From the NCBI GenBank assembly GCA_038240075.1, contig JBBSEC010000144.1:1-9045 (forward strand): DNA of 9,045 nt, given 5' to 3'. The notes under the pieces were generated by a model, which worked only from the letters and a program-made list of their open reading frames with translations, was not told where the DNA came from and searched no databases. The stretch is from DATBAK01 sp038240075. Lineage in GTDB: Bacteria; Actinomycetota; Acidimicrobiia; IMCC26256; PALSA-610. A program made the translations under genes and the position numbers. Shown here piece after piece: positions 1 through 5,818 of this stretch (position 1 is its first letter; each line of letters opens with the position of its first letter).

Positions 1-447
1 CCGGTTCGGAGCGAGGCACGCGAGCACCGACGTCATCCCGCCACCGTCGGACATGCCGGTCGAGAAGACGCGCGCGGTGTCGACGCAGAACGTCGCTTCG
101 ATGTGGTCGAGCAGCGCCAGCACCATCGTGATGTCGTTCTGCAACCGCTTCTCCCCCGTGAGGTTGAAGTGTTGCTTCGCACCCGTGTCCTGCCCGTCGG
201 GCGCGACGATCAAGAAGTCGTTGCGCCGCGCGAGCGGCTCGAAGTTGCCGTAGATCATCTGCTGCGCGGCGTTCGAGCCGTAGCCGTGGAAGTCGAACAC
301 CACCGGCACGGCGGTGGTGCCGCGGTACGCGGGCGGAACGTAGAGCTGATACGTCCGCGCGACGTGTTCGAAGTCGAACGTCTGGCTGAACTGACCCGAC
401 GCGTGTGGACGCGCCGCGCACGTCGCCGGCACCGCGGTTGGGGGCAC
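1..447 (-). CDS. PHB-depolymerase / LpqC-like esterase domain, partial at the left edge
   Basis: This is the body of an alpha/beta-hydrolase of the esterase_phd / LpqC-like family (PHB depolymerases, feruloyl and acetylxylan esterases), probably exported. Counting from the upstream ATG at 586-588, the frame shows the strand motif RTYQLYVPPAY, an oxyanion-type HGYGSN at residues 101-106, APDGQ further on, and the nucleophile elbow G-M-S-D-G-G with Ser180 at 49-51. The run FCVDTARVFSTGMSDGG is very typical of this family. The catalytic Asp and His lie beyond the window. The frame has no stop from 451 down to 1. It is continuous with a lipoprotein signal peptide at 454-588, but a TAG at 454-456 separates the two. 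If the body is translated alone, the first usable codons are GTG at 445-447 or 430-432, and neither supplies a signal peptide. The substrate cannot be told; polyester, feruloyl or acetyl esters are all possible. Confidence 0.75.
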   Translation of the reverse strand, partial: MPPTAVPATCAARPHASGQFSQTFDFEHVARTYQLYVPPAYRGTTAVPVVFDFHGYGSNAAQQMIYGNFEPLARRNDFLIVAPDGQDTGAKQHFNLTGEKRLQNDITMVLALLDHIEATFCVDTARVFSTGMSDGGGMTSVLACLAPNR

Positions 448-453
448 GGTCGG

Positions 454-588
454 CTACGTGGTGGTCGACGTCGACGCGGCCGGCTTCGCCGTGTTCGACG
501 AGTGCGTCGCCGAGCTGCTGCACGACGCCGCGATCAGCCCGAACGCCAGCGCGACCGCAATCCGGCGGAGGACTCCGTGCTTGACCAT
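454..588 (-). pseudogene. Lipoprotein signal and linker fragment of the same esterase gene, ended by an in-frame TAG
   Basis: This is a 44-codon reading frame from ATG at 586-588 to TAG at 454-456. It encodes a classical lipoprotein signal peptide: a basic start (MVKHGVLRR), a hydrophobic core (IAVALAFGLIAA) and the lipobox-like AASC with Cys at residue 23. A Ser/Thr/Ala linker ending STSTTT follows. After the TAG the same frame continues as PTVPPTAVPATCAA and then into the esterase domain, so signal and enzyme look like one original protein. The TAG may be a real inactivating mutation, for example from CAG, or a sequencing or assembly error. Readthrough is possible but nothing here supports it. 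Internal re-initiation would leave the enzyme without an export signal. A purine-rich GGAGGA lies 24 bases before the ATG, too far for a normal ribosome site. Confidence 0.6.
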
Positions 589-596
589 CGCGGCCG

Positions 597-602
597 AGCG
601 TA
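597..602 (-). promoter_or_regulatory. Candidate -10 element (TACGCT) for the lipoprotein esterase
   Basis: Read on the minus strand, TACGCT fits the actinobacterial TANNNT -10 pattern and ends 8 bases before the ATG at 586-588. That spacing would put the transcript start at or next to the ATG, giving a leaderless mRNA. This agrees with the lack of a well-placed ribosome binding site. No convincing -35 is visible. The six-base motif is weak evidence alone. Confidence 0.3.
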
Positions 603-635
603 CCGGCGGGATTCCTCCGAGGTTCTGCGACGCCG

Positions 636-641
636 TAACCT
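636..641 (+). promoter_or_regulatory. Candidate -10 element (TAACCT) for the GH4 glycosidase
   Basis: TAACCT matches TANNNT and ends 7 bases before the ATG at 649, so a leaderless transcript beginning at the start codon is plausible. No Shine-Dalgarno sequence lies in the expected place. The -35 region is not recognisable. It sits in the 60-base divergent gap shared with the esterase gene. Confidence 0.33.
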
Positions 642-648
642 GCGCGGC

Positions 649-1944
649 ATGGCCAAGATCGTGTTCATCGGCGCCGGCAGCACCGTGTTCGCGCGCAACC
701 TGCTCGGCGACATTCTCAGCCACGAAGAGCTCGCGGCGTCGGAGATCACGCTGTTCGACATCGACGGTGAGCGGCTCGCAACGTCGGAGCTGGTGGCGCG
801 CCGTGTCGCCGCCGCGGTCGACGCGCCCGCGAAGATCGTCGCCACCACCGACCGCCGGGCCGCGCTCGACGGCGCCGACTACGCGATCAACATGATCCAG
901 GTCGGCGGCTACGAGCCGGCCACGGTCGTCGACTTCGAGGTGCCGAAGCAGTTCGGGCTCCGCCAAACGATCGGCGACACGCTCGGCATCGGCGGGATCA
1001 TGCGCGGCCTGCGCACGATCCCGGTGCTCCTCTCCCTCTGCGCCGACATGGAAGAGCTCTGCGGTGACGTGTGGTTCCTCAACTACACGAACCCGATGGC
1101 TATCAACTGCCGCGCGATCGGGAGAGCGAGCAGCGTCCGGACCGTCGGCCTGTGCCACAGCGTCCAGGGGACCGCGTACGAGCTGTCGATGGATCTCGGG
1201 ATCCCGTACCGCGACATCGACTACGTCGCGGCCGGCATCAACCACATGGCGTTCTACCTCCGGTTCGAACGCGACGGCGTCGATCTCTACCCGCAGCTCC
1301 GAGATCTCGCCGAGTCGGACCGTGTCCCCGAGGGCAACCGCGTTCGCTACGAGATGTTGCGACGGCTCGGATACTTCGTCACCGAATCAAGCGAGCACTT
1401 CGCCGAGTACGTGCCGTGGTTCATCAAGCGCGACCGGCCCGATCTCGTGGAGCAGTTCAACGTCCCGCTCGACGAGTACCCGCGACGCTGCGTCGATCAG
1501 ATCGCGCGCTGGGACGCCGAGCGCGAGGACCTCGAACGCGGCGAGTCGATCGAGGTGCAGCCGAGCTTCGAGTACGCGGCAACGATCATCCGCAGCATCG
1601 AGACCGGAAAGCCGCGCGTGATCTACGGCAACGTCCCGAACGCCGGGTTGATCGACGACCTGCCCGCGGGCTGCACGGTCGAGGTTCCCTGCCTCGTCGA
1701 CGGCACGGGCGTGCAACCGACGCGGATCGGCGCCCTGCCGATGCAGCTCGCCGCGCTCATCCGCACGAACGTCAACGTGCAGGAGCTCACCGTCGAGGCT
1801 GCGCTCACCGGGCGCCGCGACCACGTGTACCACGCCGCGATGCTCGACCCGCACACCGCGGCCGAGCTCGACATCGAACAGATCCACGCGCTGGTCGACG
1901 CGCTGCTCACCGCGCACGGTGACTGGATACCGGAACTCTTGTGA
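649..1944 (+). CDS. Glycoside hydrolase family 4, alpha-galactosidase type (NAD+- and metal-dependent)
   Basis: The product is 431 residues, normal for GH4 enzymes, which cleave glycosides by an oxidation-elimination mechanism using NAD+ and a divalent metal, usually Mn2+. It opens with a Rossmann strand and NAD-binding loop (KIVFIGAGSTVFA, Gly8-Gly10). Further family marks are GGYEP, the run ending TIGDTLGIGGIMRGLR, NYTNP at 145-149, the metal-site motif CHSV at 169-172, and GINHM with the second metal ligand His199. In GH4 the residues after the metal Cys track specificity: CDMP goes with alpha-glucosides, CNVP or CNIP with 6-phospho-beta-glucosides, and CHSV with alpha-galactosidases such as MelA. 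An alpha-galacturonidase remains possible. It has no signal peptide, so it is cytoplasmic and needs imported substrate, but no transporter lies alongside. The start was chosen because MAKIVFIGAG begins the fold exactly; the frame stays open upstream without protein-like sequence. It is divergent from the esterase and tail-to-tail with the tRNA. Confidence 0.9.
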   Translation: MAKIVFIGAGSTVFARNLLGDILSHEELAASEITLFDIDGERLATSELVARRVAAAVDAPAKIVATTDRRAALDGADYAINMIQVGGYEPATVVDFEVPKQFGLRQTIGDTLGIGGIMRGLRTIPVLLSLCADMEELCGDVWFLNYTNPMAINCRAIGRASSVRTVGLCHSVQGTAYELSMDLGIPYRDIDYVAAGINHMAFYLRFERDGVDLYPQLRDLAESDRVPEGNRVRYEMLRRLGYFVTESSEHFAEYVPWFIKRDRPDLVEQFNVPLDEYPRRCVDQIARWDAEREDLERGESIEVQPSFEYAATIIRSIETGKPRVIYGNVPNAGLIDDLPAGCTVEVPCLVDGTGVQPTRIGALPMQLAALIRTNVNVQELTVEAALTGRRDHVYHAAMLDPHTAAELDIEQIHALVDALLTAHGDWIPELL

Positions 1945-1948
1945 AGGG

Positions 1949-2032
<84 letters not shown>

Positions 2033-2043
2033 GTGAACTGCGC

Positions 2044-2049
2044 ACGTTA
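2044..2049 (-). promoter_or_regulatory. Candidate -10 element (TAACGT) for tRNA-Leu
   Basis: On the minus strand TAACGT fits TANNNT and ends 11 bases before the mature tRNA 5' end at 2032, which would give a short 5' leader for RNase P to remove. The -35 region is not convincing. The segment 2033-2124 must serve the tRNA leftwards and fhaA rightwards. Confidence 0.35.
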
Positions 2050-2111
2050 CCAGCCGGTTCGCGCCGCTCGATTGGTTGTGCTGGTGATCCAGTCTTGGAA
2101 ACGTCGCCACC

Positions 2112-2117
2112 TACACT
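2112..2117 (+). promoter_or_regulatory. Candidate -10 element (TACACT) for the fhaA-pbpA operon
   Basis: TACACT is a good TANNNT match ending 7 bases before the fhaA ATG at 2125. This is the same geometry as at the GH4 gene and again predicts a leaderless or nearly leaderless transcript. No Shine-Dalgarno sequence precedes the ATG. The TTGGAA at 2095-2100 is only 11 bases upstream of the -10, too close for a standard -35. Confidence 0.4.
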
Positions 2118-2124
2118 CGCCGCG

Positions 2125-2778
2125 ATGGGTCTCCAGGCCTTCGAGCGACGCCTCGAGCGGCTCGTTGAAGGCGCATTCACCAAGGCATTCCGAAGCGGGC
2201 TCCAGCCGCTCGAGATCGGACGACGGCTCGTGAAGGAGCTCGACGCCGGTCGAACAGTGGGTGTGCACGGCGTCGTCGCGCCCAACCACTTCACCGTCGT
2301 TCTGTCGCCGGCCGACTCCGAGCGGTTTGCGAGCTTCCGCGACGCGCTCGCGAAGGAGCTCGCCGACGCCGCGCGCGAGCACGCCCGCGACGAGAACTAT
2401 CACTTCGTCGGACCGGTCGGCGTCGACCTCACCGAAGATCCGCAGCGCCGGCAAGGCGACCTGCGCGTCGTTGCGACGATCGTCCAGGGTGAGGGCGGAT
2501 GGACCGCGACGCTCGTCCTGCCCGACGGGCACAGGGTTCCGCTCGGCGACGAGGCGGCCACGATCGGGCGCCTTCCCGACTGCGCGGTGCCGCTCTCCGA
2601 TCCGCAGTCGTCCCGACAGCACGCGGAGGTACGCCGCGGCCCCGACGGCTTTCGCGTCGTCGACCTCGGCTCCACCAACGGCACCACGGTGAACGGCACG
2701 AGCGTCGGCGAGCAGCTGCTCCGTGATGGCGACGTGATCGGCGTCGGCAACACCGCGATCCGCTACGAGGAGAGCTGA
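2125..2778 (+). CDS. fhaA: FhaA-like protein: DUF3662 domain plus FHA domain
   Basis: This is a 217-residue cytoplasmic phosphothreonine reader. Residues 1 to about 115 match the FhaA N-terminal domain (DUF3662): MGLQAFERRLERLVEGAFTK, then GLQPLEIGRRLVKEL and VAPNHFTVVLSP. Residues from about 130 to 217 form an FHA domain with Gly148-Arg149, the Ser163-x-x-His166 motif, the signature LGSTNG at 181-186 and Asn190-Gly191. In mycobacteria FhaA binds phosphorylated partners of the wall machinery, including the flippase-like MviN and kinase targets. M. tuberculosis FhaA (about 527 residues, from memory) has a long linker between the two domains; here they almost touch. ATG 2125 was chosen because MGLQAFERR is the usual family start; the upstream in-frame extension crosses the tRNA gene. 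It is the first gene of the tight cluster, and its last codons carry the ribosome site for fhaB. Confidence 0.93.
   Translation: MGLQAFERRLERLVEGAFTKAFRSGLQPLEIGRRLVKELDAGRTVGVHGVVAPNHFTVVLSPADSERFASFRDALAKELADAAREHARDENYHFVGPVGVDLTEDPQRRQGDLRVVATIVQGEGGWTATLVLPDGHRVPLGDEAATIGRLPDCAVPLSDPQSSRQHAEVRRGPDGFRVVDLGSTNGTTVNGTSVGEQLLRDGDVIGVGNTAIRYEES
2767..2774 (+). promoter_or_regulatory. Shine-Dalgarno sequence for fhaB inside the end of fhaA
   Basis: GAGGAGAG lies 8 bases before the GTG at 2783. It is the strongest ribosome binding site in the window and settles the non-ATG start of fhaB. Because it lies in the last fhaA codons, translation of the two genes is probably coupled. Confidence 0.7.
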
Positions 2779-2782
2779 ACGC

Positions 2783-3244
2783 GTGTCCGACGGCGTGCTC
2801 ACGATCCTGAAGTTCTGCCTCCTCGCGCTTCTCTACCTGTTCCTGGCCCGTGTGGTGTGGACCGTGGTGTCGGAGTTCCGGGCGGTGCCCGCGCCGGCGG
2901 CGCCGGTGCCGCCGCCCGCTCCCGCGCCGGCGAAGGCGAAGCCGCCGCGCCGATCGTGGCGCCTGCTCGTGGTCGCGCCGCCGGCCGCGAGTGGACGCGC
3001 GTTCGACGTCAACGGCGAGCTCACCATCGGCCGCGCGCCCGGTTGCGGGATCTCGATCCCCGACGACACCTTCGTCTCCAACGTGCACGCGCGCGTCTTC
3101 GAACGCGACGGCGACGTGTTCGTCGAAGATCTCGGCTCCACCAACGGCACGTTGATCAACGGCAGCGCGCTCACCGCTACGGTGAAGCTGCGTAAGGGCG
3201 ACCGCATCCAGGCCGGGCAGACCGTGCTCGAGGCAACGCGGTGA
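2783..3244 (+). CDS. fhaB: FhaB-like membrane-anchored FHA protein
   Basis: The product is 153 residues. An N-terminal membrane segment (about residues 6-28, TILKFCLLALLYLFLARVV) is followed by a Pro/Ala-rich linker, roughly 34-50, and a cytoplasmic FHA domain from about 55 to the end. FHA landmarks are Gly83-Arg84, Ser99-x-x-His102, LGSTNG at 117-122 and Asn126-Gly127, all present, so phosphothreonine binding should be intact. In M. tuberculosis the FhaB (FipA) relative links Ser/Thr kinase signalling to the divisome. It starts with GTG four bases after the fhaA stop, behind a strong ribosome site; size and layout are normal for the family. Its stop lies 16 bases before pstP. A 20-base stretch coding for LGSTNGT is identical to one in fhaA. 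Confidence 0.92.
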   Translation: MSDGVLTILKFCLLALLYLFLARVVWTVVSEFRAVPAPAAPVPPPAPAPAKAKPPRRSWRLLVVAPPAASGRAFDVNGELTIGRAPGCGISIPDDTFVSNVHARVFERDGDVFVEDLGSTNGTLINGSALTATVKLRKGDRIQAGQTVLEATR

Positions 3245-3260
3245 CGATCGGCGCCGACGC

Positions 3261-4490
3261 GTGAGGGTCGACGTAGGAGCCAGCTCCGACGTCGGGCGGC
3301 TGCGGACGATCAACGAAGACGGCTTCGTGGTCGACGACCGGCTCGCGCTCTACGCCGTCGCCGACGGGATGGGCGGCCATCGCGCGGGCGAGGTCGCGAG
3401 CGCCACTGCGCTCGAGGCACTGCGCGCGGCGATCGCGGGCGGCAAGGCCCTCGACGCCGCGATCGTGCTGGCGAACTCGGCCGTGTTCGACAAGTCGGCA
3501 AGCGACCGCGAGCTCTCGGGAATGGGCACCACCCTCACCGCGGTCGCGATCGTCGGCGACGCGACGCTGCTCGTCGGTCACGTCGGCGACTCGCGCGCGT
3601 ACCGCGTACGCGACGGCGCGATCTCGCAGATCACCGAAGACCACAGCCTCGTCGAGGAGCTCGTGCGCGAAGGACGGATCTCGCCCGAGGAGGCCAAGGT
3701 CCATCCGCGTCGGGCGGTCGTCACCCGCGCGATCGGCATCGATGCCGACGTCGACGTCGACCTTTACACCGTCGACGCGCACACCGGCGATCGCATCCTG
3801 ATCTGCTCCGACGGCCTGTCGGGCATGCTGCGCGACGAAGAGATGCTGAGCCTCAGCCTCGCCGATGCCGATCCGCGCGTCGCGGCCGATCGTCTCGTCG
3901 ACGCCGCGAACGCGGCCGGCGGCGAGGACAACATCACCGTCGTCGTGATCGACGTGCTCGACGCGCCGCCGCCGAGCGCGCCCGACCCCGAAGCCCTCGC
4001 GACCACGAGCCTGCCCCGCACTCCCGTCCCCGTTGCCGCTCCCGATGTCCCGGAGGCGATCGTCCCCGATGCCGCTCCGCGACGGTCAGGGTCGCGGCGC
4101 GTCGGCTGGGTACTGCTCTTCGTGCTCCCCGTCGTCGTGATCATCGGCGTCGCCGTGGGCGCGGTCGACTGGTACGCGCACCACACGTATTACGTCGGTT
4201 TCAAGGGCGACCAGGTGGTCGTCTACAAGGGAGTGCCCGGCGGCATCCTCGGCTGGAAGCCGACCGTCGACCAGACGACCAGCCTGCGCCGGTCGAAGCT
4301 CACGCCCGACGCGGTCGACCAGATCCACAACTCCGGGAAGGGCTCGCTCGACCGCGCCCAGGCGTTCGTCTCCAACCTCGAGGCCACGACGACGACCACG
4401 ACAACAACAACAACGACGACGACCGTCGCACCGACGACCACCACCCGACCAAAGACGACCGCGACGACGGCGAAGCCCGGTACTCCGTGA
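3261..4490 (+). CDS. pstP: PstP-like PP2C Ser/Thr phosphatase, membrane-anchored
   Basis: This 409-residue protein should remove phosphates from the cluster's kinase and its substrates. Residues 1 to about 235 form a PP2C domain with the metal residues in place: Asp20 in NEDG, Asp35-Gly36 in ADGMGGH, Asp184 in SDGL and Asp223 in GEDN. Other family marks are GTTLTAV, VGDSRAYR, EDHS and RAIG. A Pro-rich linker leads to one membrane span at about 281-303. The extracytoplasmic part (from about 307) keeps the YYVGFKGDQVVVYKG motif known from mycobacterial PstP, then ends in a low-complexity Thr tail from residue 376. No clear ribosome site precedes the GTG start, which is 16 bases after fhaB and gives the usual N-terminus (VDVGASSDVGRLRTINEDG). 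Its stop overlaps the next start as GTGA, implying translational coupling. Confidence 0.93.
   Translation: MRVDVGASSDVGRLRTINEDGFVVDDRLALYAVADGMGGHRAGEVASATALEALRAAIAGGKALDAAIVLANSAVFDKSASDRELSGMGTTLTAVAIVGDATLLVGHVGDSRAYRVRDGAISQITEDHSLVEELVREGRISPEEAKVHPRRAVVTRAIGIDADVDVDLYTVDAHTGDRILICSDGLSGMLRDEEMLSLSLADADPRVAADRLVDAANAAGGEDNITVVVIDVLDAPPPSAPDPEALATTSLPRTPVPVAAPDVPEAIVPDAAPRRSGSRRVGWVLLFVLPVVVIIGVAVGAVDWYAHHTYYVGFKGDQVVVYKGVPGGILGWKPTVDQTTSLRRSKLTPDAVDQIHNSGKGSLDRAQAFVSNLEATTTTTTTTTTTTTVAPTTTTRPKTTATTAKPGTP
4386..4424 (+). repeat. ACN triplet run coding for 13 consecutive threonines in PstP
   Basis: Thirteen Thr codons follow one another (residues 376-388), including four ACA codons in a row, unusual in such a GC-rich gene. 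More Thr/Pro follows (VAPTTTTRPKTTATT). Because the unit is three bases, gain or loss by slippage would change tail length without shifting the frame. The tail lies outside the membrane and may be a flexible or glycosylated wall-spanning segment; that role is inferred. Confidence 0.8.
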
Positions 4491-5818
4491 TCGCGTTCTC
4501 CACCCTGCGGCGCCGGCGTCGCAACGCCGAGCTCAGCCTCGGGCTCCTCGCCGTGATCGTCACGATCGGCGGCTACATCCTGCTCGCGCTCGCCGACGGG
4601 CCGACGTTGCCGCCCGACCTCTGGCCGCTCCTCGCCAGCATCGTCGCCCTGTACGTGTTCGCCCACCTGGCGGTGCGCCGCCTCGCGCCCGGAGCCGACG
4701 GGATCCTGCTGCCGCTCGCCGCCGCGCTCAACGGCATCGGCTTCGTGACCATCGCCCGGGTCGACCGCGGCCTCACTTCGATCGGCACCCCGTCGCACCT
4801 CGCCCGGATCCAATCGGGTTGGAGCGCGGTCGGGGTCATTGCATTCGTGCTGACGCTGCTCTTCGTCCGCAACGTGCGCGTGCTCGAGCGGTACACCTAC
4901 ACGTTCGCGCTCCTGGCGCTGGGCCTGTTTCTCATCCCGCTCGTCCCTCACGTCGGCCTCACGGTCAACGGCGCGCGCATCTGGGCCCACTTCGGCCCGT
5001 TGCACTTCCAGCCCGGTGAACCGGCGAAGGTGCTGTGGGTCGCCTTCTTCGCGGGCTACCTCACACAGAAGCGCGAGTTGCTGTCGGCAGGGACGCGCAG
5101 CGTGGGAAGGCTCCGGCTTCCCGCCGCGCGCCACCTCGGCCCGCTCGGCGCGACATGGGGCGTCTCGATCCTGGTGCTCGTGTTCGAGAAGGACCTCGGC
5201 TCGTCACTGCTGTTCTTCGCGGTGTTCGCGGCGATGCTCTACATGGCGACCGAGCGCAGTGCGTACCTCATCGGGTCGCTTGCCCTGTTCTCCGTGGGCG
5301 CGACTGCGGCGTACAACATGTTCGGCCACGTGCGCGATCGGGTGCAGGGTTGGCTCAACCCGTGGCCCTACCGGCTCGGACCGAAGGGCTTTCAGATCAT
5401 CCAGTCGTGGTACGCGTTCGCCGCCGGTGGCGTCTACGGCAAGGGCATCGGGCTCGGCATCTCCTACAAGATCCCCTACGCGTCGACCGACTTCGTGTTC
5501 GCCGCGATCGGTGAGGAGCTCGGCCTCATCGGCACGATCGCGGTCGTGATCTGCTTCCTGCTGATCGTCGGGAGCGGGTACCGCATCGCGATCGAGTCGA
5601 CCCGCCCGTTCTCGAAGCTGTTCGCCGCGGGTCTGACTACGATCCTCGGGCTCCAGACCTTCATCATCATCGGCGGCGTCACCCGCATGATCCCGCTCAC
5701 CGGCATCACCCTGCCGTTCGTGTCGTACGGCGGCTCGTCGTTGGTCGCAAACTTCGTCATCCTCGCCCTGCTCATGCGCATGTCGGACGAGAACTCGCGC
5801 GACGAGGCCCGCACATGA
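4487..5818 (+). CDS. rodA: SEDS-family peptidoglycan polymerase (RodA/FtsW)
   Basis: This 443-residue polytopic membrane protein is a SEDS glycosyltransferase that polymerises lipid II into glycan strands together with a class B PBP. A basic N-terminus (LRRRRR) precedes many hydrophobic spans, about ten to twelve. SEDS landmarks are NGAR at 161-164, followed by HFQPGEPAKV, and EKDLGSS with the likely catalytic Asp236. Near the C-terminus come GEELGLIG and the signature LPFVSYGGSSL, where Ser413-Tyr414-Gly415-Gly416 can be read. RodA and FtsW cannot be separated reliably by motif. The symbol follows the M. tuberculosis gene in this cluster position, which is called rodA. The GTG start overlaps the pstP stop by four bases and the TGA stop overlaps the pbpA ATG by four bases, so three proteins are probably made in a coupled way. 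GAGG at 5804-5807, inside this gene, serves pbpA. Confidence 0.92.
   Translation: MIAFSTLRRRRRNAELSLGLLAVIVTIGGYILLALADGPTLPPDLWPLLASIVALYVFAHLAVRRLAPGADGILLPLAAALNGIGFVTIARVDRGLTSIGTPSHLARIQSGWSAVGVIAFVLTLLFVRNVRVLERYTYTFALLALGLFLIPLVPHVGLTVNGARIWAHFGPLHFQPGEPAKVLWVAFFAGYLTQKRELLSAGTRSVGRLRLPAARHLGPLGATWGVSILVLVFEKDLGSSLLFFAVFAAMLYMATERSAYLIGSLALFSVGATAAYNMFGHVRDRVQGWLNPWPYRLGPKGFQIIQSWYAFAAGGVYGKGIGLGISYKIPYASTDFVFAAIGEELGLIGTIAVVICFLLIVGSGYRIAIESTRPFSKLFAAGLTTILGLQTFIIIGGVTRMIPLTGITLPFVSYGGSSLVANFVILALLMRMSDENSRDEART

Noticed and set aside
103..648. Plus-strand extension upstream of the GH4 start
   Set aside because: The frame is open but reads as Arg-rich non-protein sequence antisense to the esterase. 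The GH4 fold begins exactly at MAKIVFIGAG, position 649.
454..1245. A 263-codon minus-strand reading frame, mostly antisense to the GH4 gene
   Set aside because: Only its last 44 codons (from ATG 588) look like protein. The rest is Arg/Asp/Val-rich shadow sequence opposite a well-conserved GH4 coding region.
4386..4424. Triplet repeat as a CRISPR or mobile-element feature
   Set aside because: It is an in-frame Thr codon run with no spacers, flanking repeats or transposase; no CRISPR array or insertion sequence was seen anywhere in the window.
4223..5134. A 303-codon minus-strand frame opposite the end of pstP and the start of rodA
   Set aside because: Low-complexity shadow, including a poly-Val run that is the complement of the PstP Thr codons; no domain recognised.
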